Shown here one piece after another: positions 33,712 to 42,116 of a stretch of DNA of 64,000 nucleotides. Numbering within the stretch: position 1 is the first letter of the stretch; each line of letters opens with the position of its first letter. Made by a program: the position numbers and the translations under genes. The notes beneath the pieces were generated by a model. The model was not told the DNA's origin and made no database searches. It saw only the letters and a program-made list of their open reading frames with translations. This DNA is from Micromonospora_E sp048060115 (GTDB lineage Bacteria > Actinomycetota > Actinomycetes > Mycobacteriales > Micromonosporaceae), in the NCBI RefSeq assembly GCF_048060115.1, contig NZ_JBHMIM010000041.1:5409-69408 (forward strand). Direction: 5' to 3'.

Positions 33712-34743
33712 ATGAGTCAGACCGTGATGATCACCGGAGCGAGCGCGGGCATCGGACGGGCCACCGCGCAGCGGTACGCCCGGCGGGGCGCCCGGCTGGG
33801 GTTGGTCGCCCGGGGCGAGGCCGGGCTGGCCGCCGCCGCGGCCGAGTGCCGGGAACTGGGCGCCGAGGCGGTCGCCACCTACCAGGTCGACGTGGCCGAC
33901 CCGGCGGCCGTCGACCGGGCCGGTGACGACCTGGTCGACCGCAACGGCTGCCTCGACGTGTGGATCAACAACGCGATGGTGTCCGTGTTCGCCCCGACCT
34001 GGGAGATCAGCGCGGACGAGTTCCGTCGGGTCACCGAGGTCAACTATCTCGGCACGGTGCACGGGACGCTGTCCGCGCTGCGCCATATGCGCCCGGCCGG
34101 GATCGGCACCATCGTGCAGGTCGGATCGGCGCTGGCGTACCGGGGAATCCCGTTGCAGTCGGCCTACTGCGCCAGCAAGCACGCCATCCAGGGGTTCAAC
34201 GACTCGTTGCGCTCGGAGCTGCTGCAGGCCAGTCCCCGGATCAAGCTGTCGATGGTGCAGTTGCCCGCCGTGAACACGCCGCAGTTCTCCTGGGTCCGCA
34301 CCCACCTGCCCCGACACCCGCAGCCGGTGCCGCCGATCTTCCAGCCCGAGGTGGCCGCGCGGGCGATCTGTTGGGCGGCGGACAAGGGCCCACGGGAGAT
34401 CAACGTCGGCGGCCCGACGCTGCGGGCCCGCCTCGCCGACGTGTTGGCTCCCGGGCTGCTCGACCGGTTCCTCGCGCTGCGCCAGGTGGGTTTCGACGCG
34501 CAGCAGACCGACGAGGTGATCGACCAGGCGACCTGGCGGGACAATGTGGACAGCCCAATGGACGCCGAGATCGACCACGGGGCGCACGGGGTGTTCGACG
34601 AGCAGGCTCACCACCGGTCGCTGGCGCTGTGGGCGGTGACGCACAAGCAGACGGCCACCGCGCTGTTCGCCGCCGGCCTGGGCGCGGCCCGCGCGGCGGT
34701 CGGCGCCGGGTCGAACCGAGTACGGATGGCAGCTGGCCGGTAA
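33712..34743 (+). CDS. SDR family oxidoreductase (long form)
   Basis: The 343-residue protein begins with a classical SDR domain: TGASAGIG (8-15), INNAM, a catalytic Ser in VQVGSAL, and YCASK. About 90 extra residues follow the SDR core and end in Ala-rich helices. It belongs to the DltE-like or DHRS7-like group of NAD(P)-dependent reductases often found next to FAD oxidoreductases and SRPBCC proteins. The ATG at 33712 follows gggaggcgag. Substrate unknown. Confidence 0.87.
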   Translation: MSQTVMITGASAGIGRATAQRYARRGARLGLVARGEAGLAAAAAECRELGAEAVATYQVDVADPAAVDRAGDDLVDRNGCLDVWINNAMVSVFAPTWEISADEFRRVTEVNYLGTVHGTLSALRHMRPAGIGTIVQVGSALAYRGIPLQSAYCASKHAIQGFNDSLRSELLQASPRIKLSMVQLPAVNTPQFSWVRTHLPRHPQPVPPIFQPEVAARAICWAADKGPREINVGGPTLRARLADVLAPGLLDRFLALRQVGFDAQQTDEVIDQATWRDNVDSPMDAEIDHGAHGVFDEQAHHRSLALWAVTHKQTATALFAAGLGAARAAVGAGSNRVRMAAGR

Positions 34744-34808
34744 CGACCGGCAGGACCCGGGCGCAAATCTGACATCGACCCCGATCTCGGTCGGGATCGC
34801 CCCAGACG

Positions 34809-35159
34809 GTGCACTCAACTACAATAGGTGATCTAAAAGTCATCTCCCCTGAACTCCTCACGGCCTTCGAGGCGCACCCGTCCGCCCAGTACTGGATCTT
34901 CAACCGGCAGATCGCCAGTCGCAGCAGTGGCTGGGTCCGCCGGATCTACACCGGCAGCAACCCGCACACCCGCCATGTACATCTGTCGATCCGACAGCAC
35001 GCCGGGGCGGAGCAGGACACCACCGGCTGGGAGCTACGGCCCGGGGCGGTCGAACCGGCGCCGCCGACGGCCGGGGTACCGACTTCACCGGCCCCAGTAC
35101 CCGTGCCGGACGTGCCCGGACAGCCGTCGCGGCGGCGGGCCCGAATGGTGATCGACTGA
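34809..35159 (+). pseudogene. Possible 5'-truncated M15-like/peptidoglycan-peptidase-related gene remnant
   Basis: The 116-residue frame contains YWIFNRQIASRSSG followed by VRRIYTGSNPHTRHVHLSIR, text typical of the C-terminal half of the D-Ala-D-Ala carboxypeptidase-like domain at the start of larger actinobacterial or phage wall proteins. The expected N-terminal half with the first metal ligands is missing; instead the frame begins in an AT-richer stretch (ctacaataggtgatctaaaa). A Pro-rich tail follows. No ribosome site is seen. Best read as a truncated remnant, though a small expressed protein cannot be excluded. Confidence 0.45.
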
Positions 35160-35201
35160 ATTTCAGACCTCGCTCGACGGTCCAGCCTCGACCAGCCACG
35201 G

Positions 35202-36806
35202 TCAGCGGTAGATCGCCCGTTGCGCGGCCGACACGACCGCGCCGTACAACGGGCCGGTCAACGCCCGGTCGCGGGCCAGCGCCGCCCGCGCGGCGTTCGC
35301 CCCGGGTGCCCCGTGCACCCCGCCGCCGGGATGCGCCGACGCCGAGGCGAGGAAGAGCCGGTCCACCGGGGTGTCCGCGCGGCCCAGGCCGGGCACCGGC
35401 CGGAAGAACAGTTGCTGGTACGCGGCCGCGGTGCCGCCACCGACGGCTCCCCCGACCAGGCTCGGGTTGCGTTCCTGCAGGTCGGCTGGGCCGGCCACGT
35501 GCCGGGCGCGGACCAGCGCCCCGAATCCGGGCGCGTGCCGTTCCAGCACCGCCTCCATCCGGGCGACCTGGTCGAGAATCTCCTCGGAGCGCCAGTGCAC
35601 CCGGTGCGGCAGGTGGGTGTAGGCCCACAACGTTTCGGTCCCCTGCGGCGACCGGCTCGGATCCGCCGTGGTCAACTGGCCGAGCAGCAGGAACGGATCC
35701 CGGGGCACCTCGCCGCAGGCCAGGGCGGCGGCGTACCGGGTGAGACCGTCGAGGTCGGCGCCGAGATGGACGGTGCCGCTCGCGGCGACCGCCGGGTTGC
35801 GCCACGGCATCGGCGCCGACAGGGCCCAGTCGACCTTGACCGTCGAACCGTCCCACCGGAACCGGCTCAGGTCGTCGGTCATCCGCGTCGGCAACCAGGC
35901 GCCGCCGACCAGATCGAGGAGAAGGGTCGGGGCCGGCACATCGGCGAGTACCGCCCGGCGGGCCCGCCACAGCCGTCCGTCGACGGTCCGGACCCCCACC
36001 GCCCGGCTCCGCGCGACCAGCACCCGGTCCGCGGCGGCCCCGGTCACCAGCCGCCCGCCACGGGTACGCAGCCGGCCCACCAGCGCGTCGGTGATTCGCT
36101 GGGCACCGCCGGCCGGCACCGGCCAGCCGACCTCCTGCCCGAGCATGGCCAGCAGCCACCCGTACACCCCGGACGCGGCGTCGTCGGGCGCCAGGTCGGT
36201 GTGCAGTGCGCAGCCGGCGAGCAGTGCCGGACCGCCGTCGCCGTCGAACAGCTCCCAACCGAGTTGCCGCACCGGCAGCAGCAGCCGGCGGGCCAGCCGC
36301 AGCGACCCGGCGACCCGCAGCCGACGCAGCAGGGTCGCGGCGCCACGGATCGGCGGGAACGGGGTGAACAACGCGTCGATCAGCGGAGCGGAGACGCCAC
36401 GCCAGTCACCGTACGCGGACAGCCACCGTTCCCCGTCGCCAGCGGCGAACGCCTCCAGCGACGTCGCCGTCCGCCGCGGATCGAGGTTGACGACCGCAGC
36501 CCGGTCGTCGGGCAGCAGATGGGCGAAGACGTCCTTGGCGTGCCGCCAGCGCAGCCCGAACTCGGCCAGCCGCAACTCGCGCAGCACCGGGGAGACGAAT
36601 CCGAGCGGGTAGAAGGAGCTGTACAGGTCGCTGAGGTAGCCCGGGGCGGTGACCGCGGCGGAACGTACCGCTCCGCCGGGAGCGCCGGTGGCTTCCAGCA
36701 CCAGCACGTCCCAGCCGGCGTCGGCGAGCAGATTGGCGGCGACCAGCCCGTTGTGCCCGGCACCGATGACGACCGCGTCCGCTGTCTCCACACCCGAGAT
36801 TGTCAT
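35202..36806 (-). CDS. NAD(P)/FAD-dependent oxidoreductase (phytoene-desaturase-like)
   Basis: The 534-residue flavoprotein has the Rossmann FAD motif VVIGAGHNGLVAANLLADAG (12-31), the LEATGAPGGAVRS loop and the C-terminal GGVHGAPGANAARAAL segment of the carotenoid-desaturase-like amine oxidase family (PYROXD2 group). It would oxidise or isomerise an unknown substrate; no carotenoid genes are nearby. ATG 36806 is used; the frame extends upstream to 37781 antisense to the aldehyde dehydrogenase and is meaningless there. It diverges from the aldehyde dehydrogenase with 69 bases between them, a likely shared promoter region. Confidence 0.87.
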   Translation of the reverse strand: MTISGVETADAVVIGAGHNGLVAANLLADAGWDVLVLEATGAPGGAVRSAAVTAPGYLSDLYSSFYPLGFVSPVLRELRLAEFGLRWRHAKDVFAHLLPDDRAAVVNLDPRRTATSLEAFAAGDGERWLSAYGDWRGVSAPLIDALFTPFPPIRGAATLLRRLRVAGSLRLARRLLLPVRQLGWELFDGDGGPALLAGCALHTDLAPDDAASGVYGWLLAMLGQEVGWPVPAGGAQRITDALVGRLRTRGGRLVTGAAADRVLVARSRAVGVRTVDGRLWRARRAVLADVPAPTLLLDLVGGAWLPTRMTDDLSRFRWDGSTVKVDWALSAPMPWRNPAVAASGTVHLGADLDGLTRYAAALACGEVPRDPFLLLGQLTTADPSRSPQGTETLWAYTHLPHRVHWRSEEILDQVARMEAVLERHAPGFGALVRARHVAGPADLQERNPSLVGGAVGGGTAAAYQQLFFRPVPGLGRADTPVDRLFLASASAHPGGGVHGAPGANAARAALARDRALTGPLYGAVVSAAQRAIYR

Positions 36807-36875
36807 CCCGGCGCGGCTACCCCGTCGGCGCGGGGTCAAACGTTTGCCGCGGCGGGCAGCGGGAAGACCCGTCGA

Positions 36876-38318
36876 ATGTACGAGGTGGAGCAGTTCATCG
36901 ACGGGGCGTGGGGGCGGTTCGGCGACCGCACGGAGTTCGTGGTCGACGATCCGTCCGACGGCGGCCCGGTCAGCCGGAGCCCGGTGGCCACCCCGGCCGA
37001 CGTGGAGACGGCGGTCAAGTCCGCGCGGGAGGCGGCCCCGCGCTGGGCGGGCACCTCGGCGGTGGAGCGGGCGGCCGCGCTGCACCGGATCGCGGACGCG
37101 CTGGCCGGCGCGACCGACCGGGTCGCCGAGGCGGCCAGCGCCGAGATGGGCAAACCGCTGGCGGGAGCGAGGGCCGGCGTCGCGGCCGGCGTCGCGACCC
37201 TTCGTCAGTACGCCGAACTCGGTCCGGTGCACCGGGGGCGGGCGCTGGCCGGCAATGTCGACGCGCTGGACGTGATGGCGTACACGCCGAGGGGTGTGGT
37301 GGCGGTGCTGACGCCGTGGAACGACCCGGTCGCGGTGGCCTGCGGGCTGCTCGGTGCCGCGCTGGTCACCGGCAACACGGTCGTGCACAAGCCGAGTGAG
37401 CGTTGCCCGGCGACCGGGATGCTGCTCGGCCGGTTGGTCGCCGACGAACTCCCCGACGGCGTCTTCGCCCTGCTGACCGGTGGCGCCGACGTCGGTGCCC
37501 GGATCGCCGCCGCCGACGGGGTCGACCTGGTCGCACACGTCGGATCGACGGCCAGTGGTCGAGCGGTGGCGCAGGCGTGCGCCCGGACCGGGGCCAAGGT
37601 CCTTCGGGAGAACGGCGGCAGCGACGCCCTGATCGTCGACGAGGGCGTCGATCCGCAGTGGGCTGCGCAACAGGCCGCGCTGGGCGCCCTGGCCAACTCG
37701 GGTCAGGTCTGTGTGAGCGTCGAGCGGATCTACGTCCACAGCGTGGTCGCCGAGTCGTTCGTGTCGGCACTCGCCGAGCACTGCTCAGGCATGCGGCTCG
37801 GGCCGGCGAGTGACCCGTACACCGAACTGGGTCCGTTGGTGGACCGCCGGCACCGCGACCAGGTGCACGCGCAGGTGATGGCGGCGGTCGCCGAGGGCGC
37901 CACGGTGCGCTGCGGCGCGCAGATCCCGGACGGGCCCGGTGCCTACTATCCGCCGACGCTGCTGACCGGGTGTACCGACGACATGGCGGTGATGCGGGAC
38001 GAGACGTTCGGCCCGGTGGCTCCGGTGATGACGGTGGGATCGTTCGACGAGGCGCTGTCCCGGGCGGCGTGTTCACCGTACGGGCTGTCGGCCACCGTGC
38101 TGACCCGATCGATGACCCATGCCCAGCGGGCGTGGCGCGACCTGCCGGTCGGCACCGTGAAGATCAATTCTGTGTTCGGTGGCGCTCCCGGTGGAGCCGC
38201 GCATCCGCGACGTGGCAGCGGCGAAGGGTTCGGCTACGGGCCGGAACTGCTCGACGAGATGACGACGGTCAAGGTGCTGCACCTGCAGGCCCCGGGCGGG
38301 CCGGACGGCCGCTGGTGA
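36876..38318 (+). CDS. Aldehyde dehydrogenase family protein
   Basis: The 480-residue NAD(P)-dependent enzyme has the ALDH motifs: TPWNDPVAVACG (cofactor), HVGSTASGRAV, RENGGSDALIV with the general-base Glu, NSGQVCVSVERIYV with the catalytic Cys, and DETFGPVAPV. It would oxidise an aldehyde to the acid. The Glu motif reads ENGGSD in place of the usual ELGGKS/N, marking a divergent branch. ATG 36876 gives MYEVEQFIDGAWG, the standard family start; the open frame further upstream is antisense to the FAD oxidoreductase. Confidence 0.9.
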   Translation: MYEVEQFIDGAWGRFGDRTEFVVDDPSDGGPVSRSPVATPADVETAVKSAREAAPRWAGTSAVERAAALHRIADALAGATDRVAEAASAEMGKPLAGARAGVAAGVATLRQYAELGPVHRGRALAGNVDALDVMAYTPRGVVAVLTPWNDPVAVACGLLGAALVTGNTVVHKPSERCPATGMLLGRLVADELPDGVFALLTGGADVGARIAAADGVDLVAHVGSTASGRAVAQACARTGAKVLRENGGSDALIVDEGVDPQWAAQQAALGALANSGQVCVSVERIYVHSVVAESFVSALAEHCSGMRLGPASDPYTELGPLVDRRHRDQVHAQVMAAVAEGATVRCGAQIPDGPGAYYPPTLLTGCTDDMAVMRDETFGPVAPVMTVGSFDEALSRAACSPYGLSATVLTRSMTHAQRAWRDLPVGTVKINSVFGGAPGGAAHPRRGSGEGFGYGPELLDEMTTVKVLHLQAPGGPDGRW

Positions 38319-38336
38319 CGTCCACCGGCCGTCCGG
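38301..38336 (+). terminator. Hairpin at the end of the aldehyde dehydrogenase gene
   Basis: An 11-bp perfect stem (ccggacggccg at 38301-38311; partner 38326-38336) with a 14-base loop that contains the gene's TGA. It lies between the convergent aldehyde dehydrogenase and ChaB genes. Confidence 0.6.
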
Positions 38337-38367
38337 GACGGACACTTCTGGTGCGCCGTGGCTGGGC

Positions 38368-38769
38368 TCAGTTCTGGCGGGCCCGGGCGGTCTCCCGGCG
38401 GTTGGCCCGGCCGATCGCGGACACCAGCTGGTCCTTGGTCATCGACGAACGCCCCTTGACATCGAGTTCACGGGCCACCGAGATCAGATGGTCCTTCGAC
38501 GCGGTGGCGTCGACGCCACCGGCGCCCTGCGCCGGTTCGTCCTGGTAGCCGCGGGCCGCCTGCGCGTCGCTGGGGCCCTTGCGCTGCTTGGGCTCCCAGT
38601 GGTCGCCGACCTTCTCGAAGGAGTGCTTCAACGAGGCGAACGCGGTGCGGTGCGAACGCTCCCCCTCGCCGTAGGTCTCCACCGCCGCGTCATGGGTCTT
38701 CGACCAGGTCTCCTGTGCCTTCTCCGACGAGCGGCGCAAGGTGCTGGGTAGTTCCTCCCGAGCCGGCAT
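38368..38769 (-). CDS. ChaB family protein
   Basis: The 133-residue protein has an N-terminal ChaB domain (PAREELPSTLRRSSEKAQETWSKTHDAA, about 2-60) and a C-terminal Rho-N/SAP-like helical segment (SKDHLISVARELDVKGRSSMTKDQLVSAIGRA). ChaB proteins are associated with cation transport regulators but the function of actinobacterial forms is unknown; the C-terminal motif suggests nucleic-acid binding. ATG 38769 has an agggaggcg site. It diverges from the YihY/BrkB-type gene. Confidence 0.88.
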   Translation of the reverse strand: MPAREELPSTLRRSSEKAQETWSKTHDAAVETYGEGERSHRTAFASLKHSFEKVGDHWEPKQRKGPSDAQAARGYQDEPAQGAGGVDATASKDHLISVARELDVKGRSSMTKDQLVSAIGRANRRETARARQN

Positions 38770-38908
38770 GATCGCCTCCCTCACCATCGTGTTCGACGTC
38801 GTGTCCACGTCGTGCGAACCACCGTGCCCGCAGATGTGCCCGACCGGCCGCCGGGCAAACCCGTCCGCCGGGTTTACCCGCACGGGAACGAGGGTAGGAA
38901 ATGGCGAT

Positions 38909-39886
38909 ATGGAGACCCCGCGTGCGTCGACGGCCAGGGTCAACGAGGCCCGTCCCGAGCGGACGCTGCGGTTGCGGGACCTGCGGCCGGCCACCTGGCG
39001 CACGGTGATCGTCAACAGCGGTCACAGATTCGTCAAGGACAACTGTCTCGACTGGGCGGCGGCGCTGACCTACTACGGGGTTCTCGCGCTGTTTCCCTCG
39101 CTGATCGTGATCGTCGCGCTGGTCGGTCTGGTCTCCGACGGGGAACGGACCGTGGACACCGTCGTCGAGTTGGCCGACGAGGTCGGGGCCGGCGCGGTGG
39201 TCGGCAACGAAGGCTTCATCGAGATCGTCAACGGTGTGGTGAACCAGCAGAGTTCGGCCGGGGTGCTGCTGAGTTTCGGTCTGGTGGCCGCCGTCTGGTC
39301 CGCTTCCGGGTACGTCCGGGCGTTCGCCCGCGCCGCCAACGCCATCTACGGCGTCGAGGAAGGCCGACCGTTCTACAAGTTGCAGCCGCAGCAGCTCGGC
39401 CTGACCGCCGCAGGCCTGGTGCTGCTCGCGCTGGTCGCCACCATGCTGATCGTCAGCGGCCCGGTCGCCGACTTCGTCGGCGACGCGCTGGGCCTGGGCC
39501 AGGCACCACGGACCGCCTGGGGCCTGTTCAAGTGGCCGGTTCTGGTCGCCATCGTGGTGCTGCTGCTGACCCTGTTGTTCTGGATCGCGCCGAACGTACG
39601 CCAGCCACGGTTCCGGTGGTTGGCCGTGGGCGGCGCGGTGACCCTGCTGCTCTGGGCGGTCGCCTCGGTCGGCTTCGGCACCTACGTCGCGTACTTCGGT
39701 TCGTACGACGTGACGTACGGCAGCCTCGGCGCGGTGATCGCGTTCCTGGTCTGGATGTACCTGACCAACCTGGCGGTGATGCTCGGCGTCGAGATCAACG
39801 CCGAGGTGCAGCGCGGCAGGGCCAGACAGGCCGGGGAGCCCGACCCCAGCGATCCGGTGCTGCCCGCCCGCACCCCGGCCGAATGA
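38909..39886 (+). CDS. YihY/virulence factor BrkB family membrane protein
   Basis: The 325-residue protein has about six membrane helices with the family signatures DNCLDWAAALTYYGVLALFPSL and YGSLGAVIAFLVWMYLTNLAVMLGVEINAE. It was once called ribonuclease BN but is an integral membrane protein of unsettled function, possibly transport or envelope related. ATG 38909 follows taggaaatggcg. The C-terminal tail is Pro/Asp-rich. It stands in a block of stress-associated small genes. Confidence 0.92.
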   Translation: METPRASTARVNEARPERTLRLRDLRPATWRTVIVNSGHRFVKDNCLDWAAALTYYGVLALFPSLIVIVALVGLVSDGERTVDTVVELADEVGAGAVVGNEGFIEIVNGVVNQQSSAGVLLSFGLVAAVWSASGYVRAFARAANAIYGVEEGRPFYKLQPQQLGLTAAGLVLLALVATMLIVSGPVADFVGDALGLGQAPRTAWGLFKWPVLVAIVVLLLTLLFWIAPNVRQPRFRWLAVGGAVTLLLWAVASVGFGTYVAYFGSYDVTYGSLGAVIAFLVWMYLTNLAVMLGVEINAEVQRGRARQAGEPDPSDPVLPARTPAE

Positions 39887-39943
39887 GCGGCGCCCACGAC
39901 AGCCGATGGTTTAGCCTCGTCCGTCCCGGGTAGTCGAAAAGCT

Positions 39944-40354
39944 ATGGAACGCGGCAATAGCAAGCACGGCCCACGAGTGGACGACGCGATGGCCCAGGAG
40001 ATCCGCGGGACCACGCAGGGCGTCGCGGGCGGCCGGGCAGAGGAGTGGCACGAGGCGGAACCCCCGGGCGAAGACCAGCCGGAGCCGACCACGGTCCCGG
40101 CCGGGGACAACCGCTCCGGTACGCCACAGGGCATGACCAACGAGGACGTCGAGCAGCGCAGTCGACTCGGCCGCTACATCAACCTGACCGCGCTGCCGGG
40201 CGACCGCGCCACCCTGCGCCGTAGCGCCGAGGACAACGAGGCCCCGACGGACGTGCTCGACGAGATCGACCAACTGCCGGCGGGCCGCACGTTCCAGACG
40301 GTGTCCGAAGTGTGGGCCGAACTCGGCCATGCGAACGAGACGACACGCTGGTGA
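39944..40354 (+). CDS. DUF2795 family protein
   Basis: The 136-residue soluble protein begins MERGNSKHGPRVDDAMAQE, typical of this actinobacterial family. It has a polar, disordered middle (25-70) and a C-terminal helical DUF2795 part (AEDNEAPTDVLDEIDQLPAGRTFQTVSEVWAELG, split here by no clear boundary). Function unknown. It lies 57 bases after the YihY/BrkB gene and 43 before an SRPBCC gene, all on the same strand, suggesting co-expression. Confidence 0.88.
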   Translation: MERGNSKHGPRVDDAMAQEIRGTTQGVAGGRAEEWHEAEPPGEDQPEPTTVPAGDNRSGTPQGMTNEDVEQRSRLGRYINLTALPGDRATLRRSAEDNEAPTDVLDEIDQLPAGRTFQTVSEVWAELGHANETTRW

Positions 40355-40397
40355 CCGCGCCGCCCGTGGCCCAGCAGTCAACGAGGAGGAAACCAAG

Positions 40398-40862
40398 ATG
40401 GGTGCAGTGACCGAGTATGTGGATGTCGCGGTACCGGTACGTACCGTGTACAACCAGTGGACCCAGTTCGAGGAGTTCCCGCAGTTCATGGAGGGCGTCT
40501 CCGAAGTAACCCAGGTTTCGGACACGATGACCCACTGGACGACTGAGATCGCCGGGGTGACCCGCGAGTTCGATGCGAAGATCACCGAGCAGATCCCCGA
40601 CGAGCGGGTCGCCTGGACCGCCACCGATGGCGTCAAGCAGGCCGGTGTGATCACCTTCCACCGTCTCGACGACCACCACACCCGGGTGACCGCACAGATG
40701 GAGTTCGATCCGGAAGGTATCGCCGAACAGGCCGGTGACAAACTCGGCATCATCGACCGCCGGGTCAAGGGCGACATGAAGCGCTTCAAGGAGTTCATCG
40801 AGAACCGCCAGGGTCTGGAGACCGGCGCCTGGCGTGGAGAGGTGTCCCGGCCGCAGCCGTGA
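40398..40862 (+). CDS. SRPBCC family protein (polyketide cyclase/dehydrase type)
   Basis: The 154-residue protein is a START-like domain: VTEYVDVAVPVRTVYNQWTQFEEFPQFM at the N-terminus, WTTEIAGVTREFDAKITEQIPDERVAW in the sheet, and the terminal helix GDMKRFKEFIENR. Members are often general-stress proteins in actinobacteria. ATG 40398 has a strong gaggaggaaacc site. The gene is followed by a long hairpin terminator. Ligand unknown. Confidence 0.9.
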   Translation: MGAVTEYVDVAVPVRTVYNQWTQFEEFPQFMEGVSEVTQVSDTMTHWTTEIAGVTREFDAKITEQIPDERVAWTATDGVKQAGVITFHRLDDHHTRVTAQMEFDPEGIAEQAGDKLGIIDRRVKGDMKRFKEFIENRQGLETGAWRGEVSRPQP

Positions 40863-40897
40863 GCCTCCATTTCCTCTTCCGTACCTTGACTTGACGA

Positions 40898-40937
40898 CGG
40901 CGGTGGCGCGGACCGAACCAGGTCCGCGCCACCGCCG
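40898..40937 (+). terminator. 17-bp perfect hairpin
   Basis: Arms 40898-40914 and 40921-40937 are exact reverse complements (17 bp) with a 6-base loop, 35 bases after the SRPBCC stop. No T-run follows, as is common in actinobacterial terminators. Confidence 0.8.
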
Positions 40938-41009
40938 CCTTCTGCGAGGCGACCTCGAGTCGGGGGCGCCGGGAGTTTGCCGCCGACCGGCCGGGGTACC
41001 GGATTCGGT

Positions 41010-41255
41010 ATGACTGAACCCGTGGATGGTCTCTGGCGCGACGAGCAACGACTTCCCCTGCGCGACCTGGAACGGGCGGTCGCCGCACCGGCCGCCGACG
41101 GCGAGGTCGACGATGTGACCGGCGGCGACGCCGGGGCCGAGGCCGAGTTCGGTCACGGGGCCGAGCCGGCCGATCAGCCGGCGGCGCGCGCCGCAGGAAC
41201 GGACCCCGAGCGCGCATACCGGCCGTCGACGACGGGCCGCACCGGCCCCAACTGA
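41010..41255 (+). CDS. Small acidic hypothetical protein
   Basis: An 81-residue frame from ATG 41010 (MTEPVDGLWRDEQRLPLRDL). It is acidic and Ala/Gly/Asp-rich, with no membrane segment or known domain, and looks disordered after residue 30. There is no clear ribosome site. Similar small acidic proteins occur in actinobacterial stress regions, but this could also be a chance open frame. Confidence 0.4.
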   Translation: MTEPVDGLWRDEQRLPLRDLERAVAAPAADGEVDDVTGGDAGAEAEFGHGAEPADQPAARAAGTDPERAYRPSTTGRTGPN

Positions 41256-41382
41256 CGCATCCCCCGTCGTTTCGTCGACCACCGACGTCGGCGGTCGACA
41301 AGACAACCCATCCTCGGATCGGGCACTGATCCTCGTCCGATCGGCTGACGGCAGTACGGATCTGGGGAGCAAGACTTTTCGG

Positions 41383-41607
41383 ATGCGTCCCGCCCCTGGT
41401 TTCCTCACCTCGCGTCAGCGACGTTGGGCCTGGCTCGGTTTCGTGCTGGCCGCACTGCAGGCCCCGGTTTCGGCGTACCTGCTTCCGGACGACTCCTGGC
41501 TGTTCAGCGTCTGCGTCGCGCTCATGGTGGCCACTGTCATCATCGCCGACGACGCGGCCCGGCGCCGGCCGGCGGCTGTCGACACGGGCGACCGGCGTGT
41601 CGAGTAG
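41383..41607 (+). CDS. Small two-helix membrane protein
   Basis: The 74-residue frame begins at ATG 41383 after a ggggag site. It has two hydrophobic segments (AWLGFVLAALQAPVSAYLL and WLFSVCVALMVATVIIA), a basic N-terminus and an Arg-rich end. No known family. It ends 15 bases before the next gene on the same strand. Confidence 0.55.
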   Translation: MRPAPGFLTSRQRRWAWLGFVLAALQAPVSAYLLPDDSWLFSVCVALMVATVIIADDAARRRPAAVDTGDRRVE

Positions 41608-41622
41608 TAGCCGAGCGTCGCG

Positions 41623-42009
41623 ATGAGCGCCGGTCCCTTCGCCCCGTCCCCCCGCCGGGGCCTGCTCGCCCTGCCGGCCGCCCGGCGATCGGCGTACACC
41701 TCGCTGCGCGAGCTGCACGCCCTGCTCGGTGCCGCCGGACTGCCGGCCGCGACCGCCACGCCCGGTCTGCTCGCCGAGGTGGACCAGCATCGCGCGGCGA
41801 TCCGCGACCGGCTGTTGCTGGATCTGCGCCCACTCAACGCGGTGACGCTCGCCCGGTACGCCGACGGGGTGCTCGACGCAGCCGTCGAGTCCGGCTGGCG
41901 GCCACCGGCCGGGCCGGACACGGACTGGAGCCGGGTCGACTGGGTGACGGTCCGGCTGCTCGCCATCTGTCACCTCGCCGCCACCAACCGCCGGGCGCTC
42001 CTGCGCTGA
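41623..42009 (+). CDS. DUF6401-like protein
   Basis: The 128-residue soluble protein has the order seen in the DUF6401 family of Micromonosporaceae: SLRELHALLGAAGLPAATATPGLLAEVDQHRAAIRD, then LLASYADG-like text (TLARYADGVLDAAVESGW), then DWVTVRLLAICHLA. The family carries a name linked to natural-product biosynthesis, but I know of no proven activity. ATG 41623 lacks a strong ribosome site. It ends before a long hairpin. Confidence 0.65.
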   Translation: MSAGPFAPSPRRGLLALPAARRSAYTSLRELHALLGAAGLPAATATPGLLAEVDQHRAAIRDRLLLDLRPLNAVTLARYADGVLDAAVESGWRPPAGPDTDWSRVDWVTVRLLAICHLAATNRRALLR

Positions 42010-42035
42010 CCCGTCGGGCCCACCCGCACCCGGCA

Positions 42036-42082
42036 TGGACCTGTCCCGGGTCAGGGTCTGAGCCCTGCTCGGGACAGGTCCA
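42036..42082. terminator. Long nested hairpin between convergent genes
   Basis: An outer 13-bp perfect stem (42036-42048 with 42070-42082, left arm tggacctgtcccg) encloses a smaller inner stem (caggg/ccctg). It lies between the convergent DUF6401-like and membrane channel-like genes and can stop transcription from both. Confidence 0.75.
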
Positions 42083-42116
42083 CATCGTCACCGCTTGACG
42101 GACGACCGGACTGCGG

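Noticed and set aside
35220..36875. Long plus-strand open frame leading into the aldehyde dehydrogenase
   Set aside because: It is antisense to the FAD oxidoreductase, its text is Arg/Gly/Pro/Gln-rich without domains, and the ALDH family start is at 36876.
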